Shown here piece after piece: positions 11,709 to 21,841 of a stretch of 64,000 nucleotides of DNA. Below the pieces are notes generated by a model. That model did not search any database, was not told where the DNA came from, and worked only from the letters and a program-made list of their open reading frames with translations. Positions within the stretch are counted from its first letter, which is position 1. The number at the start of each line of letters is the position of its first letter. This stretch comes from Haliclona indistincta (Eukaryota; Porifera; Demospongiae; Haplosclerida; Chalinidae). Position numbers and translations under genes: made by a program. The stretch is taken from NCBI GenBank assembly GCA_964017065.1, contig OZ024791.1, positions 6,624,547-6,688,546 on the forward strand, written 5' to 3'.

Positions 11709-12316
11709 CAAAGCCGTGTCCTTTATTATCACTGACATATCTTAATAACTAGCTCTTGGGCTGTTAATAACTAGGACCACACCCACTGAATGACTGCACG
11801 CTCAGTCATCGAGAATTGTCCGTTTTTGTGTTATTTAATTTTTATGGATGACTGGTTTCATGAAGCGAAACTATACTTGTGACTACATTTCTGTACTGTA
11901 CATGTTTCTTTTGTTGTGTTAGTGTATGTTTAGCGGTAACAAATCACTCATCTATACATTATGGTAACTATTATTCTCTATGTTCCGTCTTGTGTTGTAC
12001 CTGTTTAATGTCATACATTGAAAGGTACAGTGCTCTTGTGTCTTTAGATTTTACTGACAACATGATCAATCCATTCTGACAGATGGCACAGCTGGGGTCT
12101 TGGTTGGTAGATAATCAACCTACCATTTTACTATATAGGTTCCATTTTGCAAATTGACATTTTATATTTGAATCACATTGCTATAATACATGTGACATGA
12201 CATGTAGTTTAGTCAACAGACAGTATTGCAGCATATGAAACTATAACAGACTTGTTGATGGGGGACACACATTTGACAAAGAGCTTCCTTCACCGCACTT
12301 CGGATTGCCGTACTAG

Positions 12317-13579
12317 CTAATACCAGACGTCTTGAAAGAATTCACTGCTGCTGCTCTGCTCATAACACACTGGATTGGTGTCAGTACTGGTCATTTTAAC
12401 CATCTTAGTTGGTGGCACGTCAATGTCTTCCAGCATGAACTCCTATACATAAATTCATAATTATCAGTACTGACATAATTCAAGTAAATTCATAATTTTC
12501 AGATCTGCAAAGTTGTGTACCTGAAGAGGGTAGTGATGGTACATTGCAGTACTGTTCCATTGAATTCCTCGTAAGCTGTCATAACTGCCATCATGGGTTT
12601 GAGCTTGGTCAGTATCACACATATTCGCAGCTGGTGTCATGCCATTTAGTGCTCTCTCCTACATTGTTATTTTAAACGTAAACACAATGCATTCTGCTAG
12701 TGTTATACCTGAGGATACATTGCAGTCTCAATATTGCTCTGTGGAATCGGTTGGTTGGTGTCATCACAGGTCTCAGTACCTGCTGATGTGGCATCACTGC
12801 CATCGCTCTCCTAACATTGCATTTAATATTATTAAACAGTGTACTATTAGTATACCTGAGGATTGTACACTACATACAAGCGTATCTTGCTTGGCGAGGC
12901 ATTGTATTCCTTAAGGAATGCTGCCAGTGTCCATTTTTCTTCGAATGGCACACCTGATGATCCAGCTACTAGTGAGTAGTGACTTGGGTTGTCATCTCCA
13001 TTTGGAAAGAAAACAGATTTTACTGTACCCATAACCTCTTCATATGATGCTCTTGAGTTGAATTCAAAAGCCCGAGGAGATGGAATTGTCTTCTTTCTAA
13101 TTCCAACCCTTTTCACAGGATCGTATATCTTTCCTCCAAATCTCAACTACATCGTTGAAATAATACCATCAGCACTAGATCAGCATCAATATAATTGTCT
13201 TACTGTAACACTTCGATTTAGTCCTTTTTTAGTCTTTGCAGTTTCTTCTGTTGGAATAAAAACATGAATAAGCTACAGAATAGGGATAGCTATACTGACC
13301 TTGTTGCTGTGGTTCTGATGGACCTGGGCTTTGTGATTCAGCGGCACTGCTGCACCTCGCTGTCTCCAATAAATTACGAAGATAGGTTAGCTGAATTATC
13401 GGGATGTGTTCATTAACCGTATATATACGCTTGAAGACCAGGTCCAAGTCACTCGTTTGTAGTGCCCGAAATGCAGTTACTGATGTTATGCCTTCTTCCT
13501 TCAGCATTGCAATAGCAGAAGCTGTGACTTTTCCATCGGACAAAAACTTGCAAAAATCGTCATCGATAGACTTTTCCAT
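12317..13579 (-). CDS. Duplicated gene of unknown function, copy B (326 aa)
   Basis: Six exons in consistent phase: 13579-13300, 13247-13204, 13146-12856, 12810-12709, 12658-12521, 12442-12317 (TAG). The two domains seen in the 7,198-8,380 paralogue are present (MEKSIDDDFCKFLSDGKV; GGKIYDPVKR..SHYSLVAGSSGVPFEEK). Differences from copy A: a longer Pro/Ser linker after the first domain, one additional exon in the tail (the single tail exon of A looks like a fusion of the start of exon 4 and the end of exon 5 of B), and an earlier stop (FFQDVWY). Substitutions are spread along both copies without breaking the frame, so both may be under selection. Function unknown. Confidence 0.82.
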
Positions 13580-13639
13580 ATTACACTAACAGTACAACGA
13601 CGCCGTCTTTTTACCACTGCATGCAGTTTGACACAAACT

Positions 13640-16023
13640 AGGAGGAGCACACGCGCTCATATAATTATTTCGCATTCAAGAGCATCAATAATAAAATTAA
13701 TAATTATGTCATTATTATGTCACGAATATCACGTGATATAATTGTTCTAACGCGGGAAAATTTAAAACGGCTATCTTGCGTGTGTACATGTACTACGAAG
13801 GGATCCTGGTACAACGGCTTTCTAGCCTCAGCGTCACGCCTAAGCTCATGCTCTTATGAATGCCGAGCTCTATGATTCATCAGACACGATCAAAGTCAAG
13901 AGAAACGGAGCGGCTAGCCTAGCATACTTGAGACTTGTAACTGGCGTCTTAATAGCTGATTCTTACCTCATAGCTACTTAGAAATATTTGAATGGCATTC
14001 AGCAAGTTCATGTTGTAGAGTCATGCACTATTATATTGCTTTCTGTGTTGCACATTCACAATTAATTCCAGATTTCATAAAACATTCTCAAACCAAACAT
14101 AATGGAGAAATTTTTACAACATTGTACACTGTACTTGTGTAAAGTGAATAATCATGTGATGAATTGAAAATAACAATGAGCTCTTTCATTATTGCCTGAA
14201 TGCAGCACAACAGAACTTGCTAAAAGAACACACTAGTGAACTGACAGCTTCTCTATGTTCAAAAAAAGAATGATCATTCATTAATAATATTTCGTACAAG
14301 TATGTTCATGATTATAATGAGAAAACAAGCTATGATCCAGGTACATGCCCACAAGGAATTCCATAGATAGCAAAAGAAACCACATATTTTTGAAAAATAC
14401 AGGTATTAGAAACACCCGGGATTACGAGAAATTATGAGTTTTGGTTATGTTCCCATGAAACAAGTATAGCTAACAGAGTATAGTTCGTGTATGTGTGTCA
14501 AAGCTCTTGTACATATTTTTGGTGTGAACCGCACTGCCAGCAGCACCTCATTCAGACACAATTAAAAATCGATTATTATGCCCATTTTCACTGAATAACT
14601 TAGGGTGTAACATCAATTTTTAATCATTTCTGAACGAGCACTGCTGGTGGTGCAGTTCATACTAAAAACATGCATACAGTTAGTTGGGTTATTGAGAGAA
14701 AAGTACACAAAACTTTAATACTACCTAGTCTACCTACGACTGTTACACAACTAGTATGACAGAGAACTGAGATAAACCACTCTGGTTTAGTTCCAGCAAC
14801 GTACTTCTGTATCCCTACTTAGCGAACTGAATTAACCCCGAAAAAGTACACGACTAGTAGGTCTTGAAGAACGTTGTCATACTGGCAAAATGAATACACC
14901 CAGTACAATACTGTATCTTGATCTCTTGTGTCAATAGAAGCATGTCAGGATACTTTGCTTTCAGCACCTGGACAATCACTTGAGAATCATGAAAGTGTGT
15001 GACGTCACATGTTTGATTCAGCATTTACAATACCTGTACTAGTATGACAAAACAGATTTAGACATAGATTCTATGATCCTGTCCATACCATGTTCCACGT
15101 CGATGTCACAGCACATCTTTTTAAGTACAATAATTATTCGGCGTGAACATTTATCGTGCCTCTACATGAATAAACTATTAATTTAGCTCACCAATTCATC
15201 TCAGGACATTTGTCTTCTCATTGATCAGTCTCTAGCTGGACACATTATTAACACACCGAATTCATCAGTCAGTCCCTTGATTGTCAATTTGTGTTGTCAG
15301 AAATGCTGCCCCTTATGTTGTACTAGGATATAAAAATGTTCGAATGGTAAATGACATGGACAAATACAGTTCTATAACTGAGGCATGCTGAGCGAACCTC
15401 TTCTGGCCTGAATGCATGTCTCCTAAACCAGGGAATAGGCACTGACATGACTGATGGGGGTCATGTTGCCACAAAGTCAGGACAGTATTAACACGAGAGA
15501 AAACAATTTTTTACCAGGTCACGGGAGCCGAAAACACGAGTATAAAACTCTGTGAAATGAACTGGCGGCGCTGTGGTAGAGACCGGATCATGATCTGCAT
15601 CACTCACTGCAAAGCATTGAGTACTGAATGTGGGCGTTTCCTTACAATTCACGTGACAGGGGCATGAAGTGTTGTGAACATAACAAGACCCATTCGGGAT
15701 GGGTATGGTATGATCCCGGCATGGCCGGTCTGTCATGGTAATTTGTGTCCGGGTGATATTGGTCCGCCCGGACAAAAAACTACGAAAAATTTGGTCCGGT
15801 CAAAATCTCTGACAAAGTTATCCAGATATTTTGGGCCGGCGGACCAAAATCAACAACCTGTTGTGTACTGTGAGACTTGCAACTAACAAGTAGTTCCTAG
15901 AACTTTATAGAATGCATACTGCAGGTATACTGACAGTTAATTTGTACCCTGGCACATGCATTATAATGATTACTGTACATACAGCCGACTATGCTGACAC
16001 GAGAACAACTGAGCGTACGTTAA
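13640..16023. other. Intergenic region, no gene recognised
   Basis: AT-rich sequence with no supported exon. It contains a fold-back repeat at 14,516-14,672 and a short GC-richer patch at 15,690-15,860 with a gtccggg..cccggac inverted pair. Open frames in that patch have no recognisable domain. Confidence 0.6.
14516..14672. repeat. Imperfect fold-back (MITE-like) repeat
   Basis: The left arm (ttttggtgtgaaccgcactg, 14,517 onward) pairs with the right arm (gcactgctggtggtgcagtt, then catactaaaaa, to 14,672) over roughly 40 bp with several mismatches. The centre also pairs (attaaaaat/atttttaat). Confidence 0.6.
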
Positions 16024-16075
16024 GAGAGACCTACAAGAACTCACTTGGTTCGGATCACTATAACAAAGCAATGTC
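16024..16075 (+). pseudogene. Third remnant of the TAO-kinase last exon
   Basis: The frame reads RETYKNSLGSDHYNKAMST, matching the end of the TAO coiled coil (AETYNCDKISLGSDHHNL in copies A and B) with small deletions. Only about 50 bases are recognisable. It implies an older or larger duplication reaching towards the NLR cluster. Confidence 0.65.
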
Positions 16076-16174
16076 AACAGAATATAGTTTATGATGTTGC
16101 ATCTCCAGTGGAGAAACACTGAGAGATGATGTCATATGATGTCAGTCTCATGATGGTTACAAAGAGTTGAAACA

Positions 16175-18410
16175 TTAGAGGTAAGTAATTCCACAAAATT
16201 TACGGCAAGTTTCATTGAGTTCAGCTTCTCCTTTTCCTGTAATCCGATTGCTTTGCAAACTACACAGTATGAACAGACAATAATGCAATGTTCACAAAAT
16301 AATATACAATGGTGAAATATACCTTAAGAACTTGAGACTAGTACCATCTAGTATCTGACAACAAATAAACTCAGCAGAATCATCTCCAATTTGATTATTT
16401 GACAGACTATAGAATAGATTGAATAAAAGTGTTTTCTTTATTCAGATATAAACTAAACTCACTCGAGTGCCTCTACGCTGTTGGCTAGTCTCCTGTGTGT
16501 GATGATAGGAAAATCTTTAGCAAAAAGAGCAAAGATGTGCTCATTAGTGAGGTCACAATCTTGGAGAAGAATATCCCATAGTGGTTCTTTCTTCCCGCCA
16601 CTTTGAGTGACTACGTAGCTAAGAGCAAAGCAATCACCAGGAGAGAGGTGAATTTGACGAAAGTTAATTTTTCTGTTAAGCAACATTGCAACATGCTTGG
16701 CAGAGGAAACAGACTGAGCTTCAAATATGCATCGAAACACTCCAAACACTATAGCTGGACTTTGCATATCTAAATCTTTAAACAGCTCCAGCTGTTTGTC
16801 TGTTGAATTCAACCCATTACAGCCGCATACTAGTTGCCCAAATGTGCTGCAAGCTGATTCTAGTGTTAGTCTATGCTGTTCAGTCTTAGCTGCCTGTTTT
16901 GCATGGAGAAACACTCTTAAACTATCAGGAAGGAAGTGGTAAAAGGTTGTTGCAACTGGGAAGCTGTGTTCTGTACAAGTAACAAAGACACCAATAGAGC
17001 TGACTGTATGCAGCTGCAGGTCGTGAGTGTTGCAAAGCTCCTTCATCTCATTGGCTGGAATCTTTTGATGTTTAGATTCATCAATCACTGCAGCAGCTTT
17101 GCACAGAAAATCATAAAGTGTCTCATTAGAAATATCAAGTCGACTGGAACACTGCTTCAAGAAGCACTCAAGCAAGAATCGGAGAACGGTATAGAGGGTT
17201 GGACACAAATCGGCAGTTGTTCTGCAAATGGAGACTAGACTGTTCATGAAGTACGGACTCTCACAGATAGAACGCAATTCTGGATAAGCTTGAAGAAGTG
17301 AGATTGATTTTGAGCGAAGACTTTGAGAAGACATGATTTGATCAAGATTTAAGGGTAGCAGAGAAAATGTGCAATAGTTGTATCTGTCCAGTTCAAAATG
17401 TACCCCAGATCTACACGTGATCAACAAGGATGCTGATGAAAGCAAACGTCTTTTGACAACTCGACTTACTAAGCTGTCCTCTGCAACAGACTCATTCCAA
17501 CCATCTATTATAATGAGGATTTTAAAATTGTTCGTTATTTCAATCACCTCGTCTGCTATTTCTTGTAGCAGGCTGCTACTCTCATCGATGGGTAAGTACA
17601 TTTGAATCAATCTGCTGAGATCCTTGAGATTGTGCAGAGCAGGGTTGGAATCCAGTGACAAGAGAAGGAGAAGAGAGAATTGCTGTAGCAGATCGCCTTT
17701 AGCCCATAAATGAGCTAGTTGGTGAACGAAGTGGGATTTTCCACTTCCAACCATGCCCTTGACGACAACTGGAGAGTGTTCGAGGGTGCTAGCAAGCTCT
17801 GTAAGAGTGATACTCTGTGTCGTGTTAGATACCTTGATACCAGGCTGAGTTTCCTTATGGAAAACAGGCTCTACAGGTTGTAAGTAGTTTTCCTCCGGCC
17901 ATTGGTGTGGTAAGCACTTGGGCGGAAATATCAAGAAAAACTCTGACAACGCATCTCTGAGAATCTTAATAGCTGCAGAAATTGACAAAAGCGAACACAT
18001 TACAAATGTATATAACTCAACAGATAGCTGTTCCTACCATATTTTCTTGGAATGTGCCCATGTAGGTTTCTACAGCAATTCAAGATTTTCTTGATTTCAG
18101 CAAACCCACGTTTAGGACGCTCTTTACAAACTGCCACACCGCGCTTCTTCTCCATTGTCTCAGCTATTTCTCTCTCTCCAGCATCATACAGAGCACCAAT
18201 CAGGTCCTCCACCCTGAGCGACATGGAGGTGTTCATCCACACGTTCAACATCGCTTGCTTAGCTCGTTCACAATCTGTGCCATGATCTTTCTGTATATCA
18301 TTGAGCTTAGAAATGTCGATTTTAAGAAAGTATCCAACAATCTTCCAGTGTACTAGCCCGGTTAGGTCTTCTAAGAGGTCCGTAAGTTCCGGTTGTTGTC
18401 GACTCGCCAT
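16175..18410 (-). CDS. DEATH-NACHT-LRR protein (NLR), 683 aa
   Basis: Four exons: 18410-18038, 17972-16463, 16406-16323, 16259-16175 (TAA). Residues ~5-95 form a DEATH-like domain (ELTDLLEDLTGLVHWKIVGY..ERAKQAMLNVWM). A NACHT NTPase follows, with Walker A GMVGSGKSH, Walker B ILIIIDGWNE and a sensor-type LLITCRSG. Two ribonuclease-inhibitor-type LRRs close the protein (DLSNNQIGDDSAEF; SLQSNRITGKGEAEL), one per exon. NLRs are cytosolic pattern sensors that oligomerise through NACHT and signal through the N-terminal domain. MASRQQ is chosen as the start rather than the ATG 33 bases upstream, because it has the better context (aacATGG). Only two LRRs is short for the family. The gene is divergent from the NLR at 18,477. 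Confidence 0.93.
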
Positions 18411-18476
18411 GTTAAAAACATCTGGTGTGATAATTAGCCCCACCCTCTTCCAGTTCCACCAGTGACGCCCAGTATC
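18411..18476. promoter_or_regulatory. 66-bp bidirectional promoter of two NLR genes
   Basis: The two start codons face away from each other with 66 bp between them. It holds tagccccaccc at 18,435-18,445. The same 11-mer lies upstream of the third NLR in the same orientation relative to the gene. No TATA box was seen. The assignment is by position; transcription starts are not visible. Confidence 0.6.
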
Positions 18477-21400
18477 ATGGCAGAAGGAACCCAGTCATCA
18501 CTACTGCAAGCCATTTTCTACGTCGCAGATGATCTAGCAGAAGAATGGAGAGAGTTGGGAGAGGCGCTAGAACTACCAGCAAGCGTGCTAGACACAGTTA
18601 AATACGAGAATGGTGATGATACCAGCCAGTGTTTGGTGGCTACTGTAGAGGCCTGGTACCACAGGTGTGTCTCTGAGCCTCTAGCAGCATTCGTGACTGC
18701 TTTGAGAAAGCTCAACCAAGACGAGTTGATAGATGATCTTCATAAGCTAACAGGTATGATCGTCATGGTGGTTAGTCTGCTCGAGGCTGACATATTGTTT
18801 GTTGTCTCATGCAGGCTGGTCGAGCTCCAAAGATATCTTGTCAGTGTTTCGTAAACAGGTTCAATCTCACTACCAGGAACACTTGCTCTCAGAATGGCTA
18901 CTTCTTGATGCTCATGAGACTGCATCATTAGCGCTTATTGACAGTGAGAAGTCTCCTAATGCTCGTGATCCGTTCTTTCAGTCCACCATTGATCTACTCA
19001 AGGAAATGATTCCTCACTTCAAAACGCCTTTTAAAGCAGATGATCTTTTTCACTTCAGTGATAGTTCTCAGAAAATTGTCATTCTTCTCCTTGGAATGGC
19101 AGGATATGGAAAGACTCACCTGTGCTTAGACATAGTAGCTAAATGGGTCACAGGAGCATCTTATGACCAGTTCCAACTGGTTCTTTATCTTCCGGTCGAT
19201 GTCTATGGTGCCATCAACTTCAAAGATGAGAGTGATCTTCTCTCAACACTCTTCTGCGCCAACCCAGATGCAGTCTCACAAGTTGTCAGCTCAGGTGGAG
19301 CCAACTGCCTCGTTCTTATTGATGGTACCGACAAGATTCCTTTACCAGTGTTCCAGAGGTCACTGTTGTATAAAATCGTAACAGGTGACTGTCTCAAGAA
19401 TGCCGCTGTCGTGGTTACTGGTAGACCACACATGATTGAGCCTCTCCTCTCTTTTAGTTCGCGTCAGTTGGAAATGCTTCCTCTCTCCTCTGATTCTGTC
19501 CTTGAGATTGCTAAGAAGCTGGGTGGGGATGGCATCAAAGGTAGTAAGTTGAAGCGATTCCTTTCTGATAATCCCTACATTGCTGAGTGCTGCACTAATC
19601 CTGCTGTACTCACTGGCATCTGCGAGCACTTTAGGCTTTTGACATCAGTTAAGAGAACACTGACTGCTAACATGGTGGATCTCATCACTTTGAAGCACCC
19701 CGCCTTAGCAGCTGTATTTTCTTCTGAAATGCCAGCAGAGTTTGAAAATCTTTGTCGGTTAGCAAAAGAAGGTATTTTTAGTGGCCAGAGATCCTTCAGT
19801 GAGTCTGATCTGGAAACACTAAAGATCAATCCAGAACATTTGCCAGAAAATACTCCAGTACTTTGTGTGGAAGGTGCACCAGGCAAGAACAAGTGTTTCT
19901 ACTTTCCATCAGCAATCACACAGTCATTGCTAGCTGCTGGTCACTTGGCTACTCTCAATGATAAAGCACAAGCTGAGCTGTTTGTCAAGCACTTTAGGAA
20001 CCCATCTCTTGTCCATATGTGGCTTTTCTTTGCCGGCTTGACAAAGCTTGCCAACGCCTCCATTATTCTTTCAGCATTGCGGTTTTATGTTAAGCGGAAG
20101 AACCCATATGGTCAAGCTTGTTTGCAGCTGCTGCTCCGCTGCATGTTCGAGGCACAAGCTCCGTCTGTTTGTCAACAAGTCGGCTCACTGCTCAAGATGG
20201 AGGCTGGCACTCCACTTACAGCTGGCTTTGATCAAGCTGCCTTGGAGATGGAGGTCAAGCTGATTGGTTCAGTATTGCAGATGGACAAAGTATCGGTCGT
20301 AGACCTGACTACTATTGTCTACTTCATCTGCCATGCCTGCATCAAGGTGCGGCTGCTTCTATTGGACTGCGATGTCACTGCAACTAAGCTTCGTGCAATG
20401 ACCGCCGCATTTCGAAAATTCTCAGTTGACAACAGCGGTGGAATTAATGAGCTAAGGTAAAGCTCACATAACCTCGAACCTGTGCTATTGTTTTGATGCA
20501 GTTTGAAAGACAACTTACTGAATGAAGAAGGTTTTGAAGTACTGTTCAATTGGTTTCAAGAACAACCACAGTTTGTGCCACATACCTTGTGGTGAGTATT
20601 AAAATTTCTACGACAGCTCGATATTATAATCTACCCACACTGACAGGTTGTCTGTTCCTGGGATGACCGAAGGAATGGGTGTGATCAGAGATGCTTTGAA
20701 AGGCAACGTTCTCATAAATCGCATGTTGTAAGTAAAGAATTGTGTTAAAACCTATTTGAATAGGCTAGAATCATACGTTGTTCATTTACAGGCTGTTCCC
20801 AAGTGCCTCATCTCCAGTGGATAACAGTGGGTTTGGTATCCTGGCTGATGGTCTGTCCAGCAATACCACCCTATGTGAGCTGAGGTACATAGCAGAAATA
20901 CTACATTTCTTATTTTTTATAATAATCATTACATGTAGCTTGAAAGAGTGTAGAATGAATGCTGCTGGATTGAAGCCTCTTGGTATAGCACTTCAGCACA
21001 ACAAGACACTGCAAGTACTTGAGTGAGTTATTGAGCTAAATAAACTTATTATTTTATCAACTGCTTCCTCAACTTTATACTTGTTTATTTTAGTTTAAGT
21101 AACAACAGTGGTGTTGGAGATGAGGGAATATCTTACTTAGCTGATGGACTGGCTCAAAACTCTGGACTGAAGGAGCTGATGTTAGTTACCATTTTTGTAT
21201 TTTGTGCATTTGTATTCTTGCTTCAGCTGTGTAAATTGCACCGTTGGAAAACAAGGAGCTAGCTGTCTTGGTCAAGCACTTCAGCAAAACAGCATCCTTC
21301 AGAAACTAACGTATGTACCCCCAGTCAGTATTGGTACAATTTTTGCTAAATATTTTGTAGTTTGGATTTCAATGATCTCATAGACGATTTCGCAGCTCTA

Positions 21401-21702
21401 AAGCTTTGTAAGTCTCTGTCATCTAATTCAACACTCAGCTATCTCAGGTATGAAAAGTGTAGTAAGCATGTCTCATCCTTGCACGTTGTATACAGTTTAA
21501 AGGGTTGCTCACTGAGTGATGATGGGAGGACTCAATTGGGAAACATGGCAAGTGACCATCTCACCATCAGTTCAGGCAAGGTGTGTCACTTAATAGATCG
21601 ATTTAAGCTCGCTGTTTGTGCAAGCATTATTTGACTGTTTTTCTCTAGCCTTCTGTCATGGATTCATTACTTCAAGATCTCTTCAAAAAATATAGACAGT
21701 AA
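18477..21702 (+). CDS. DEATH-NACHT-LRR protein (NLR), 887 aa
   Basis: Eleven exons: 18477-18753, 18815-20456, 20502-20591, 20647-20727, 20792-20884, 20939-21022, 21094-21180, 21227-21310, 21361-21447, 21496-21580, 21649-21702. Exon 1 is a DEATH-fold domain (ADDLAEEWRELGEALELP..CLVATVEAWYHRC). Exon 2 holds the NACHT domain: Walker A GMAGYGKTH, and a Walker B CLVLIDGTDKIP that departs from the usual DGWDE. The remaining exons carry about eight LRRs, nearly one per exon, mostly 81-93 bp and all phase 2 until the last (SLKECRMNAAGLKPL, SLSNNSGVGDEGISYL, SLKGCSLSDDGRTQL). Ends in a short basic tail, KKYRQ. All exon phases agree. Probable cytosolic immune or stress sensor. Confidence 0.95.
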
Positions 21703-21841
21703 TTTCTGGGATAAAATAGCTTAGCTAGCACAAAACAAATAGTTTGTAAAACTTTTCTGTCAAATAATAGATGCTACAAAGTTTATCTCGTCCCTAAATT
21801 AAGAAAAAATTAGTAAGCAGTCACATATCTTACCTAGTCAC

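Larger units (their letters stand above)
11214..13635. repeat. Segmental duplication, copy B
   Basis: Partner of 4,608-8,420 without the LINE. Both genes match in order and orientation, with scattered substitutions and indels. The right border lies just upstream of the start codon of the minus-strand gene (aacgacgccgtc), where the two copies stop matching. Confidence 0.9.
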
